Shown: in pieces, positions 49,718 through 60,072 of the stretch
Layout: each line of letters opens with the position of its first letter
Position numbering within the stretch: the stretch's first letter is position 1
Assembly (NCBI RefSeq): GCF_002135235.1
Contig: NZ_NEGB01000002.1
Span: 496,001-560,000 of the forward strand
Reading direction: 5' to 3'
Length of the DNA: 64,000 bases
Origin: Acinetobacter silvestris
Lineage (GTDB): Bacteria > Pseudomonadota > Gammaproteobacteria > Pseudomonadales > Moraxellaceae
Notes under the pieces: model-generated
Database searches by the model: none
What the model was told of the DNA's origin: nothing
The model's input: the letters and a program-made list of their open reading frames with translations, nothing else
Translations under genes and position numbers: made by a program

Positions 49718-51103
49718 TTGACTATTAACACTGGGACTCAACCGGCAGCTAAACTGCAAAAAACGCTAGGTTTCTGGCACATCATTATTATCGGTTTAGC
49801 TTATATTCAACCCATGACCTTATTTGATACTTTTGGTTTAGTATCAGAAAAAAGTCATTTTCACGTTCCTACCTCATATATTTTTGCGCTAGCCGCAATC
49901 TTACTGACGTCGATCAGTTATGGGCATATGATTAAACGTTACCCTTCTGCGGGTTCAGCGTATACCTATGCCCAAAAATCGATTCATCCCAATGTTGGCT
50001 TTATGGTCGGATGGTCTTCTTGGCTAGACTATCTACTCTCGCCAATGGTGAATATCATTCTGGCAATTATCTACTTGGAAGCACTCTTCCCTGACGTTAA
50101 TCACTGGATCTGGGTTTTCACATTAACTGCAGTGATGACCGCAGTTAACTTACGTGGCGTGCGTTTCGTTGCCAACTTTAACAGCCTCATTGTTTTATTC
50201 CAGCTGATTGTGATTGCTGCATTTACGTATCTTTTATATACGAAATTAAATGCAGGGATGAATGCAGATGGCGTAATGAGTGCTGAGCAACGCGCCCATT
50301 TATGGAGTCTTACACCTTTCTGGAACGAGCTCACACAAGTGGGTGCACTGATTACTGGTGCAACGCTACTGTGCTTCTCTTTCACTGGCTTTGACTCACT
50401 CAGTTCTCTAGCTGAAGAAACCAAAGATACTGAACGCACATTACCACGCGCAATCTTTATGACGGCTTTATTTGCTGGGGTGATCTTTATCATTAGTACC
50501 TACATTATGCAGTTGTACTATCCTGGTGACCCTAAAACGTACTTTAAAGATATTGCCGCAACTCAGCCTGAAATTCTATTGATTGGTGGTAGCTTATTCC
50601 AATCTGTTGTCTTAGGCTTTGCGATTATTACGGTGATGGCATCGGGTATTTCAGCACATGCAGGCGTATCTCGTCTAATGTATGTGATGGGCCGTGATGG
50701 TGTGATTAATAAAAAGATTTTTGGTCATATTAGTCCAAAAAGCTTTACGCCATCCTACAATATTTTAATTGTAGGTGCTGTAGCCTTAACTGCTGGTTTC
50801 ATGAATCTGGACATGGTAATTTCACTGATTAGTTTTGGTGCTTTAACTGCTTTCACGTTTGTAAACTTATCTGTGATTTCACGATATGCTTTACGTGATG
50901 GCCGCACTAAAAATGTCAAAGACATTATCAATTATGTGGTTATTCCATTATTAGGCTTCTTTAGTATCTTTGCTTTATGGCTTGAAATTGAAGCAACCTC
51001 ATTGAAATATGGTTTATGGTGGGCAATGTTCGGTATTTTATATCTTGGTTATAAAACCAAAGGTTTCCGTTACCCTGCACCACAGCATAATGAACACGAA
51101 TAA
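49718..51103 (+). CDS. APC-family permease, similar to putrescine importer PuuP
   Basis: 461 residues, about 12 membrane helices. The start is TTG 49718, with AGAGGA 9 bases upstream. It shares characteristic segments with PuuP: GLAYIQPMTLFDTFG, SAGSAYTYAQKSI, HPNVGFMVGWSSWLDYLLSP, CFSFTGFDSLSSLAEET and ASGISAHAGVSRLMYVMGRD. Probable substrate is putrescine or another amine or amino acid. No other putrescine gene is adjacent. Controlled perhaps by its structured leader. Confidence 0.88.
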   Translation: MTINTGTQPAAKLQKTLGFWHIIIIGLAYIQPMTLFDTFGLVSEKSHFHVPTSYIFALAAILLTSISYGHMIKRYPSAGSAYTYAQKSIHPNVGFMVGWSSWLDYLLSPMVNIILAIIYLEALFPDVNHWIWVFTLTAVMTAVNLRGVRFVANFNSLIVLFQLIVIAAFTYLLYTKLNAGMNADGVMSAEQRAHLWSLTPFWNELTQVGALITGATLLCFSFTGFDSLSSLAEETKDTERTLPRAIFMTALFAGVIFIISTYIMQLYYPGDPKTYFKDIAATQPEILLIGGSLFQSVVLGFAIITVMASGISAHAGVSRLMYVMGRDGVINKKIFGHISPKSFTPSYNILIVGAVALTAGFMNLDMVISLISFGALTAFTFVNLSVISRYALRDGRTKNVKDIINYVVIPLLGFFSIFALWLEIEATSLKYGLWWAMFGILYLGYKTKGFRYPAPQHNEHE

Positions 51104-51122
51104 TTTCTAATTATTCAATTCA

Positions 51123-51149
51123 AAAAAAGGCGCTTAATGCGCCTTTTTT
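51123..51149 (+). terminator. Intrinsic terminator after the permease
   Basis: 11-bp stem (51123-51133 with 51139-51149), 5-base loop, T-run. Confidence 0.92.
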
Positions 51150-51218
51150 ATGCAATATAAATTTTCATATACACATAAAAATGCTCTCCTCAGAGCATAT
51201 TTAAATGACTAAATTGGG

Positions 51219-51698
51219 TTATTTTAATTCAGCGAAACCTTGTTGACGCCATGCTTCATACAAAATCACAGCTGTCGCATTGGATAAGTTCAAACTGCGT
51301 GAATTCGCTGCCATAGGCAAACAAATCCAATGTTTTTCTGGGAACATCATACGGACACTTTCAGGAAGACCACGTGTTTCAGGCCCCATCAACAATGCCA
51401 CTGGACGGTTTAAATTTGAAGTATGTGGCGTTTCAGAACCTTTAGTTGTTAACGGATAAATCGCATCATTTTCAATGCCATGCTCTTTTAAGAAAGCCAA
51501 ACAATCAGCAAAGTTTTCCCACACTTTCATATGCGCCCACTCATGATAATCCAATCCTGCACGTCTAAGCCTTTTATCATCCAGTTCAAAACCTAATGGC
51601 TTGACCAAATGCAACTGAGCTCCTGTATTCGCGCATAAACGGATGATATTCCCAGTATTTGCAGGAATTTCGGGTTCGTATAAAACAACATGAATCAC
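51219..51698 (-). CDS. trmL: tRNA (cytidine/uridine-34 2'-O)-methyltransferase TrmL
   Basis: SPOUT-fold methyltransferase acting at the wobble position of tRNA-Leu. 159 residues. The N-terminal YEPEIPANTGNIIRLCANTG holds motif 1; LMGPETRGLP and LPMAANSRSLNLSNATAV form the SAM-binding knot. Convergent with the permease. The next gene upstream on this strand, cysG, is 38 bases away. Confidence 0.96.
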   Translation of the reverse strand: MIHVVLYEPEIPANTGNIIRLCANTGAQLHLVKPLGFELDDKRLRRAGLDYHEWAHMKVWENFADCLAFLKEHGIENDAIYPLTTKGSETPHTSNLNRPVALLMGPETRGLPESVRMMFPEKHWICLPMAANSRSLNLSNATAVILYEAWRQQGFAELK

Positions 51699-51736
51699 AA
51701 GATTTCTCTACTCTTTCAATGCAACTGGGCTTGAAT

Positions 51737-53113
51737 TTAGCCCTGCCACTGTAATTGTTCACGTAAGCTCACGACCTCACCAATAATGGTCAATGTCGGT
51801 GCTTGAATTTGATGTTCTGAAACTTTAGATGCAATATCAGCCAAAGTCCCCACCACCACTTTTTGCTCAGGTGTCGTGCCTTTAGAGATTAATGCTACTG
51901 GCATATCTGGACGTTGCCCATGTGCAATCAATTGTTGGCAAATTTTCTCTAATCCAACCAAGCCCATATACAACACCAAAGTTTGATTTGCATAGACCAA
52001 TTCATGCCACGGCAACTCAGGTGAACCTTCTTTTAAATGACCAGTAAGAAACCGTACACTTTGTGCATAATCGCGGTGCGTGAGAGGAATACCAGCATAA
52101 GCGGAACAGCCTGAAGCAGCAGTAATTCCCGGCACAACTTGAAAGCCAATACCCGAGGCGAATAATTCTTGGATTTCTTCACCACCCCGCCCAAAAATAA
52201 ATGGATCACCGCCTTTTAAGCGACACACACGTTTGCCTTGTTCGGCATATTTAACCAAAAGTGCATTAATACCTTCTTGTGGCACAGCATGATTAGAACG
52301 TGCTTTCCCCACATAAATTTTTTCAGCATCACGGCGGCATAAATCTAAAATGGGTTGCGACACCAAACGATCATAGATCACCACATCGGCTTGTTGCATC
52401 AAACGTAATGCTTTCAGTGTCAGTAGCTCAGGATCACCTGGCCCTGCACCAACTAAACAAACCTCACCTTTCGGTGTTTTCCATTGTTGCAAAGCTTGCT
52501 CAATCAACTCATCTGCAACAGAAATTTTGTCATTAAATACTTGTTCTTTGAGTGGACTCGCATACAAATCCTCCCAAAAAATACGGCGTTCATCGGGGTT
52601 TATAATTTTTTCTTTAACCGCAGCACGCCATTTACCTGAAAACTCAGCCAGTTTGCCCATACCATGTGGAATAGTTGCTTCAAGTTGAGTCCGAATCTGG
52701 CGGGATAAAACTGGCGATGTACCATTGGTTGCTATAGAAACCACTAAAGGAGAACGATCAACAATCGCGGGTACCATAAAACGACAATGTGGTGGATCGT
52801 CCACACTATTCACCAATACATTTTCAGCTTCACAGGCTTCGAAAACTTGGATATTGGTCGCTTTGTCATTGGTTGCTGCAATCACCAAACGATAATTGCG
52901 GAGTCGAATATCTGGGCTAAAAGGTACTTGAACATATTGCCCTTGACTGGCAATTACAATCTCAAGTAAAGAATTTTCAATTTCAGGTGCAACCACATCA
53001 ATGATTGCCCCTGCTTTCGCCAAAAGTATTGCCTTACGATAAGCAATACGCCCACCACCAACAATCAGACAAGGTTGCTGTTGCAACTTTAAAGAGATTG
53101 GAAAAATATCCAC
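51737..53113 (-). CDS. cysG: Siroheme synthase (three activities)
   Basis: Converts uroporphyrinogen III to siroheme for sulfite and nitrite reductases. 458 residues. The N-terminal dehydrogenase/ferrochelatase half has VGGGRIAYRKA (about 18-28). The C-terminal methyltransferase half (from about 215) has GAGPGDPELLTLKA, RLKGGDPFIFGRGGEE and VVPGITAASGCSAYAGIP. Full-length fusion as in E. coli. Confidence 0.97.
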   Translation of the reverse strand: MDIFPISLKLQQQPCLIVGGGRIAYRKAILLAKAGAIIDVVAPEIENSLLEIVIASQGQYVQVPFSPDIRLRNYRLVIAATNDKATNIQVFEACEAENVLVNSVDDPPHCRFMVPAIVDRSPLVVSIATNGTSPVLSRQIRTQLEATIPHGMGKLAEFSGKWRAAVKEKIINPDERRIFWEDLYASPLKEQVFNDKISVADELIEQALQQWKTPKGEVCLVGAGPGDPELLTLKALRLMQQADVVIYDRLVSQPILDLCRRDAEKIYVGKARSNHAVPQEGINALLVKYAEQGKRVCRLKGGDPFIFGRGGEEIQELFASGIGFQVVPGITAASGCSAYAGIPLTHRDYAQSVRFLTGHLKEGSPELPWHELVYANQTLVLYMGLVGLEKICQQLIAHGQRPDMPVALISKGTTPEQKVVVGTLADIASKVSEHQIQAPTLTIIGEVVSLREQLQWQG

Positions 53114-53203
53114 AAACTACCTCAATATTTTAGATCTGATTGTCTTAAGCAATTTTCATGCACAAAATTGTGCTGCACATTAATTTATTCATTAATTCAT
53201 AAA

Positions 53204-54484
<1,281 letters not shown>

Positions 54485-54606
54485 TTAAGAAAGAAAAAAA
54501 CTGACGATAGTGTAAGCTCTTAGCACTTAAAAATACAGTGAAAGAGCAATTCACAGGTTATGTTTCGAATAATAAGACGACAATTTTTAAGTTTGAGGTT
54601 TAAAAA

Positions 54607-55380
54607 TTACGGATTACTATATTCTGGCAAACTTGGTAAATACTCGGTTTTAACCAAGTCTTTCGCCATAACATAAGGAAGCGTCAACTCAGACATGCCT
54701 TCTGCATAAGAAGCAAGTTCATACAATGGATAAACAAAGACTATACCGTTAACCCCAAAGTAATAGTTATCACTCAATTGCAATTTAGCACGTTCAATAT
54801 TGTGCTGTTGCAACCAATTCATGTTGGCTTCATAGAGCACATCGGCTACTTTCGCTTCAACATTCGGTTTTAAAATATCAGTTAATGCTAAACGTTTATG
54901 CGTAGTCAAATCGAATGTCACAAATTCTTGATGCGACATACCATGCGCAGCACCTGCACTATAAATATAAGACTGAATTGCAAAGGTCGCTAAATTATAA
55001 TGTTGTGCAATGAATTGCACATAAATTGTATTTTGATTCAAGCCTTTCTGGGTATCTACTTCTGTGCGTGCTTTTGCATCAACCGCAAAAGCATCTGGAA
55101 CATCTTTTTTAATGCGATTTAAAAAATAACTGTCAATCCACGGGACACCGGTTTGAATCGTTTGCAAATCATACTGTGTACAGCCATCCTCATCACAGTA
55201 TTGCTTTTTGGAAAGTTCAACACGAGTCACTTTGGCTTGAATTAATGGAATTGTATTTTGTTTTTCTTCGGTAACCGTCTTGACCTGCGGTGCAGGCTTC
55301 TCCTGACAGCCAGCCATTAAAACTACAGCGACAGATATCGGAACTGCCCAAAACCATGGTTTCATTACATGTTGTGTCAT
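54607..55380 (-). CDS. DUF3298 (RsiV-like) lipoprotein
   Basis: 257 residues. The signal peptide ends in LMAGC (Cys25), so it is a predicted lipoprotein. The C-terminal half fits the DUF3298/RsiV domain (YSAGAAHGMSHQEFVTFDL, KRLALTDILKP). In Bacillus RsiV this fold binds lysozyme, but here there is no sigma factor gene next door, so an anti-sigma role is not indicated. Function unknown, probably periplasmic. Confidence 0.82.
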   Translation of the reverse strand: MTQHVMKPWFWAVPISVAVVLMAGCQEKPAPQVKTVTEEKQNTIPLIQAKVTRVELSKKQYCDEDGCTQYDLQTIQTGVPWIDSYFLNRIKKDVPDAFAVDAKARTEVDTQKGLNQNTIYVQFIAQHYNLATFAIQSYIYSAGAAHGMSHQEFVTFDLTTHKRLALTDILKPNVEAKVADVLYEANMNWLQQHNIERAKLQLSDNYYFGVNGIVFVYPLYELASYAEGMSELTLPYVMAKDLVKTEYLPSLPEYSNP

Positions 55381-55501
55381 TTTATTTTCAAACCTTATTA
55401 CCCTTACCTAGCCCATGCACTATACAAAGCTCTGTAACTCAATGAAATTTAAAAATGTATCTTGAGTAAATAAATTCAAAATTTAAGGCTAAATCCTGAC
55501 C

Positions 55502-56998
55502 TTATTGAGGAAAATCCACCCAATTCCCATGAAACCCCAATGGAACACGCACACCCAACTCAATTTCAGCGTGTAATTGCATCTCGGTACCATGCACTTT
55601 CAAAATGACAACCTTACTGGGTAAAGCATCAAGATGATGTACATAGGACATTAAGTACCCCACACCTTCCAAGCTCAGCTTGGATTCAGGAATAAAAATA
55701 ACCTCACCTGTCATCCACTCTTCTCCAAAAGAATACGTGGTTAAGCGTTGCTCTAAGACATCATGACAACGCAATTGATTTGCTGCTGTCATTTTCTTTT
55801 CATCAAAACTCACTGTGTAAATATAGCGATGCATCTCACCGGTATAACGCTCATCAATTCGAGGGAATTCTTGTGCTTGAGCATCAATAACGTTACGTTG
55901 AATTGAAAGTGCTTTTAAATCAATAACCCAGCGTTCTAATTGTGCTTTTTGCTGTTCAAATGGGCCTTGCTGAGACTGCTTGAACATGTGTTGATGTACC
56001 ACAAGATCAACAACAATCTGGTTTTTCTCATTTCGATAAGCATTAGCAGCATGAAAAACAAAGCATGGCGTGATATCAATCCACTGAATTTCATTCGCTT
56101 GACCAAATTTAGGCAACACTCCAATTCGAGCTTGATGTTGATCATTCCAACAATAAGGTAGACTACTTCCTTTCAAGAGCTGCGCTACAGAAAAAGTGAC
56201 TGGCAAATCAAAAATTAAAATATCCGTTGCTGTGATGGCGCAGTCATGAATCATTGGACCATGCTTTACAGGAATTTTTACAAAATGAATTAAATATCCA
56301 TCTTGATCTAAAACCTCATAATAAGCATGCCGAAGATCTAATGCATCATAACAAATCGCATGTAAATACCCTGTTTGATTGTCTTTATGCGGATGCGCAG
56401 TAAAAGGTAAATCTGCATCTGTATTAAAAAATTGATGTGTTTCCGTATTTAAATCTAAGTCTAAACGCGCAGGAAAAGTACCCGCTTCAATTAATGCCCA
56501 AATCTTATTGGCATGAAAAACCACATTGGTATTCACCACACCATTTGATCCACGGCGAAAGCCATTTTTTAGAGGCAGTTGCTTAGTGTGCTGTACCACA
56601 TCCGTTTCAATGAAACAGCTTTTAAAACTGATCGCTCGTCCATTTTCAATACGTAAAACATGCAACATTCCATCACCAACAAACCAATGATAAAGCGATG
56701 GATTTCCCACATGTATCGGATTTGGTCCAATTCTAAGCAACATTCCATTGAGCTGTGGTGGAATTTCACCATAAACATTTAAATCAAACTGCTCGACTTC
56801 AGTGACAGGTGCAAAAACACCCTCTAAATAGGGATTACTTCCCTGATGTTGAGGCTTTCTGTGTAACCAATGCATCCCTTTTTGCATGATACTTTGTCGA
56901 AACAGGTTAAGTTTTGATTTCAGCGGGGTCATTCGTGGATAGTCCGTGATTAATCTATTTTCATTATTTTTGAAGTGATTATTATTTTCAGCAGCCAT
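55502..56998 (-). CDS. Carotenoid oxygenase (RPE65) family protein
   Basis: Predicted iron(II) dioxygenase cleaving a carbon-carbon double bond of an apocarotenoid or stilbene-like compound. About 498 residues from ATG 56998, preceded by AGGTTGGA. The four conserved iron-binding His are visible: TAHPHKD (about 202), MIHDCAIT (about 251), FVFHAANAY (about 316) and GFHGNWVDF (about 490). No carotenoid synthesis gene is in this window, so the substrate may be exogenous, for example lignin-derived stilbenes (inference). Confidence 0.9.
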   Translation of the reverse strand: MAAENNNHFKNNENRLITDYPRMTPLKSKLNLFRQSIMQKGMHWLHRKPQHQGSNPYLEGVFAPVTEVEQFDLNVYGEIPPQLNGMLLRIGPNPIHVGNPSLYHWFVGDGMLHVLRIENGRAISFKSCFIETDVVQHTKQLPLKNGFRRGSNGVVNTNVVFHANKIWALIEAGTFPARLDLDLNTETHQFFNTDADLPFTAHPHKDNQTGYLHAICYDALDLRHAYYEVLDQDGYLIHFVKIPVKHGPMIHDCAITATDILIFDLPVTFSVAQLLKGSSLPYCWNDQHQARIGVLPKFGQANEIQWIDITPCFVFHAANAYRNEKNQIVVDLVVHQHMFKQSQQGPFEQQKAQLERWVIDLKALSIQRNVIDAQAQEFPRIDERYTGEMHRYIYTVSFDEKKMTAANQLRCHDVLEQRLTTYSFGEEWMTGEVIFIPESKLSLEGVGYLMSYVHHLDALPSKVVILKVHGTEMQLHAEIELGVRVPLGFHGNWVDFPQ

Positions 56999-57108
56999 TA
57001 AATCCAACCTATTATTCTTGTATTAATTTATATCCTCATAAAGTTTATCTCGACATAAAAGATACATTTTGTTTTTTTAGATTAATGGTTTTTGATTGAC
57101 TTAAACAT

Positions 57109-57134
57109 AAAAAAAGCAACCCGAAGGTTGCTTT
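57109..57134 (-). terminator. Terminator after lolA
   Basis: GC stem with a TTCG tetraloop on the minus strand (57116-57121 with 57126-57131), flanked by an A-run that is a U-run on the minus strand. Confidence 0.85.
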
Positions 57135-57159
57135 AAAAATATCAGCATAGTGCAATATT

Positions 57160-57855
57160 TTACTGATCAATAATATCGGTACCTTTAGGCGGCACAAAAT
57201 TAAAAATGCTTGCAGGAATCGCTGAATTAACTTTCACATTATTAAATTTCACAGTAGTCGTTTGACCCAGCGAATCTTGGAGCACCATTAAATTTGGCGT
57301 ATTTTGAGCACCAAAGCTAATCGTTAGACTTTGGAAAGCACCATCTTTCTGCTTAGGATACAAAGTATAATAGGTCTTGGTCGCATTCGGTTGAGTAATA
57401 CGATATGCCTGCATAATTTGCGAAGTATTACCACTTAATAATAAAGCAGGTGTGTTGGCTACTTGGTCATCTAAGCTTTGGCGGACTGCTTGCTGTAGAT
57501 CTGGATCATAAATCCAAACGGTTTGACCTGTGGTAATAATGGTTTGTTTTGCTGGAGATGCTATTTCCCAATAAAACTTACCTGGGCGTGCAACTTTCAT
57601 CACACCTTTAAAAGTTTGATTCATATGCTGAGCAGATAAACCTTTCTTTTGTGGAGCTTTACCACCACTCGTCACCTGAGTCGTTTGTTCAAAATTTGCC
57701 GTTAGACTTTTAATACCACCTAACTGTTTAACAAGGTTTGCTGTTGCTTGTTGCTCCGATGCAGCAGTTGCCGCAAAAACATTAGTGCTCATTACAGGTG
57801 CAAGCATTACTGCACTCATTGCGACAGCAGCCATCGTTTTACGAAGCATATTCAT
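57160..57855 (-). CDS. lolA: Periplasmic lipoprotein chaperone LolA
   Basis: Carries lipoproteins from the inner to the outer membrane and hands them to LolB. 231 residues with a cleavable signal peptide (AVAMSAVMLAPVMSTNVFA). The mature part has the LolA pattern: LTANFEQTTQVTS, GVMKVARPGKFYWEIASPA, IYDPDLQQAVRQ. Start ATG 57855 has AAAAGGTGA ahead. A lolB gene is present at 34.0 kb. Confidence 0.95.
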   Translation of the reverse strand: MNMLRKTMAAVAMSAVMLAPVMSTNVFAATAASEQQATANLVKQLGGIKSLTANFEQTTQVTSGGKAPQKKGLSAQHMNQTFKGVMKVARPGKFYWEIASPAKQTIITTGQTVWIYDPDLQQAVRQSLDDQVANTPALLLSGNTSQIMQAYRITQPNATKTYYTLYPKQKDGAFQSLTISFGAQNTPNLMVLQDSLGQTTTVKFNNVKVNSAIPASIFNFVPPKGTDIIDQ

Positions 57856-58031
57856 AGGTTCACCTTTTATCTATTTGCTCAAGTGCAATTTATTTAATGT
57901 CTCATCTTAAACCAAATTTAATTGCTAATAATTGAGAATATAAGAAGTTTTGTATTTTTATTGCTGTCAATTGTAGAAATTCATCCATCATGATGAAGAC
58001 ATTTCCACCTTGAATACCTATTTTTCTCAAT

Positions 58032-58060
58032 AAAAAACCCGCAAAAAATGCGGGTTTTTT
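58032..58060 (-). terminator. Terminator after rpmA
   Basis: 12-bp stem (58032-58043 with 58049-58060) and 5-base loop, with a U-run on the minus strand, 18 bases after the rpmA stop. Confidence 0.92.
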
Positions 58061-58077
58061 TTTAAAAAAATTAAAAC

Positions 58078-58335
58078 TTATGCAGTTTCAACTTTTACGT
58101 AGCGACGGCCAAACTGACCTTTCACTTCGAATTTGATCACGCCATCAGCAGTAGCAAATAAAGTATGGTCACGGCCCATACCTACGTTTGCACCAGCGTG
58201 GAATTCTGTACCACGTTGACGAACGATGATGTTACCAGCAGTCACAGATTGACCACCGTACATTTTAACACCTAACATTTTAGGGTTTGAGTCACGACCA
58301 TTTCGTGTCGATCCACCGGCTTTTTTAGTTGCCAT
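58078..58335 (-). CDS. rpmA: 50S ribosomal protein L27
   Basis: 85 residues. The N-terminus [20 protein letters not shown] reaches the peptidyl-transferase centre, and there is no cleavable N-terminal extension of the Firmicutes type. Follows rplU by 19 bases. Confidence 0.98.
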   Translation of the reverse strand: MATKKAGGSTRNGRDSNPKMLGVKMYGGQSVTAGNIIVRQRGTEFHAGANVGMGRDHTLFATADGVIKFEVKGQFGRRYVKVETA

Positions 58336-58354
58336 GTCTATTTACTCCTCGTAA

Positions 58355-58666
58355 TTAGCCTGAAATAGCTGTAATTTTCAACTCAGTGAACCATTGACGG
58401 TGACCTTGTTGTTTACGATAGTGCTTACGACGACGCATTTTAACAATACGAATTTTGTCGTGACGACCATGGCTAACTACTTCAGCAGTTACTGTAGCAC
58501 CAGCAACAACTGGAGCACCAATTTGAATGCTTTCACCGTTTACAAGCATTAATACGTCATCAAACGTAATAGTTGCGCCTGTTTCAGCTTTCAACAATTC
58601 TACTTTAAGGGTTTCACCCTCAACAACACGGTGCTGTTTACCACCGCTTTGGATTACTGCGTACAT
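58355..58666 (-). CDS. rplU: 50S ribosomal protein L21
   Basis: 103 residues from ATG 58666 ([14 protein letters not shown]), with GGAG 8 bases upstream. A frame extending to 58735 includes leader sequence. Ends in the basic [16 protein letters not shown] region that binds 23S rRNA. Operon with rpmA. Confidence 0.98.
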   Translation of the reverse strand: MYAVIQSGGKQHRVVEGETLKVELLKAETGATITFDDVLMLVNGESIQIGAPVVAGATVTAEVVSHGRHDKIRIVKMRRRKHYRKQQGHRQWFTELKITAISG

Positions 58667-59073
58667 AATGTACTCCAAACTAGCCCGTGTCGTCGTGCCG
58701 ATACTGGAATATATCGATCTTAATACGAACGCCACTGGGAGTTATATAAGGGCAAAGATTTTAAGTGATAATTAATTAAACAACAAGTAATTTTGGCTAT
58801 TTATTAACATCTAGGTCAAATATTTATAGCTGAATGCTATTTTACAAAATTTGATATCTGTTTCTCATCAATTTTTATAAAAATTGAAATAGATTTTTAA
58901 AACAAATCGGCTACTATGTAGTGCAAAAGAATGACGCTGCACTCATTTTTGGATAAATTCAATACAAATCATTAAGATTCGTAAACGTATCTGTTTGTAT
59001 AAATTACATGACTTGATATTAATTGTTACACTACTCATCAAATTGAATACATTTGCAAGAGGACTCCTTTCAC
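58667..59073. other. rplU-ispB divergent intergenic region
   Basis: 407 bases holding the promoters of rplU (minus) and ispB (plus). Possible ispB promoter: TTGTAT (about 58996) with TATTAA 16 bases on. The ispB ribosome site AGAGGA is at about 59058. Same order as in E. coli (rplU / ispB). No gene or RNA seen. Confidence 0.4.
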
Positions 59074-60051
59074 ATGACCATCGATTTTAAGCAAGATATT
59101 CTCGCCCCTGTTGCCACTGACTTTGCTGCGATGGACAAGCTTATTAATGAAGGCATTAGCTCGAAAGTTGCCCTTGTAATGTCGGTCAGTAAGCATGTGG
59201 TTGAAGCAGGTGGAAAGCGTATGCGTCCCATCATGTGCTTATTGGCAGCGCATATTTGCGAAGAACCCAATTTAGTCAATGCTCAAAAGTTGGCTGCGAT
59301 TATTGAAATGTTGCACACTGCAACGCTGGTGCATGATGATGTGGTCGATGAGTCGGGCTTACGTCGTGGTCGTCCGACTGCAAATGCCACATGGAATAAT
59401 CAAACTGCTGTGCTTGTCGGTGACTTCTTAATTTCTCGTGCTTTCGATTTGTTGGTCGATTTAAACAATATGGTCTTACTTAAAGACTTTTCCACAGGGA
59501 CTTGTGAAATTGCAGAAGGTGAAGTTTTACAACTGCAAGCGCAACATCAACCTGATACAGATGAAGCCACTTATTTAAGTATTATTCATGGAAAAACGTC
59601 ACGCTTATTTGAATTAGCAACAGAAGGTGCTGCGATTCTGGCAGGTAAACATGAATACCGTGAACCATTACGTTTATTCGCTGGCCATTTTGGTAATGCG
59701 TTCCAAATTATCGATGATATTTTAGATTACACCTCAGATGCGGAAACATTAGGTAAAAATATTGGTGATGATTTAATGGAAGGTAAACCAACCTTGCCAC
59801 TCATCTCTGCCTTACAGAATACAACGGGTGAAGAACACGCCATCGTCCGTAAAAGTATCGCAACTGGCGGTATCGCAGACTTAGATCGTGTTATTGAAAT
59901 CGTCAATAGTTCTGGTGCACTAGATTATTGTCGCCAACGTGCCCATGAAGAAACCACATCGGCTCTTAACGCTTTACAACAATTACCTGAAAGTGACTAT
60001 CGTCAAGCACTACATAATTTGGCACAACTTGCCTTACATCGAATTCAATAA
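59074..60051 (+). CDS. ispB: All-trans polyprenyl diphosphate synthase
   Basis: Makes the long isoprenoid tail of ubiquinone. 325 residues from ATG 59074; a TTG at 59053 is in the leader. Both aspartate-rich motifs of chain-elongating synthases are present: LVHDDVVDESGLRRG and FQIIDDILDYTSD. GGKRMRP near residue 50 binds diphosphate. In Acinetobacter the product is probably the C45 (ubiquinone-9) tail, but chain length cannot be read here. Confidence 0.95.
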   Translation: MTIDFKQDILAPVATDFAAMDKLINEGISSKVALVMSVSKHVVEAGGKRMRPIMCLLAAHICEEPNLVNAQKLAAIIEMLHTATLVHDDVVDESGLRRGRPTANATWNNQTAVLVGDFLISRAFDLLVDLNNMVLLKDFSTGTCEIAEGEVLQLQAQHQPDTDEATYLSIIHGKTSRLFELATEGAAILAGKHEYREPLRLFAGHFGNAFQIIDDILDYTSDAETLGKNIGDDLMEGKPTLPLISALQNTTGEEHAIVRKSIATGGIADLDRVIEIVNSSGALDYCRQRAHEETTSALNALQQLPESDYRQALHNLAQLALHRIQ

Positions 60052-60072
60052 ATTGAAGTTACTTTTTTGCCT

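Noticed and set aside
54607..55380. RsiV-type anti-sigma factor
   Set aside because: The domain matches, but the protein is a lipoprotein without an N-terminal cytoplasmic sigma-binding part and has no sigma factor gene beside it.
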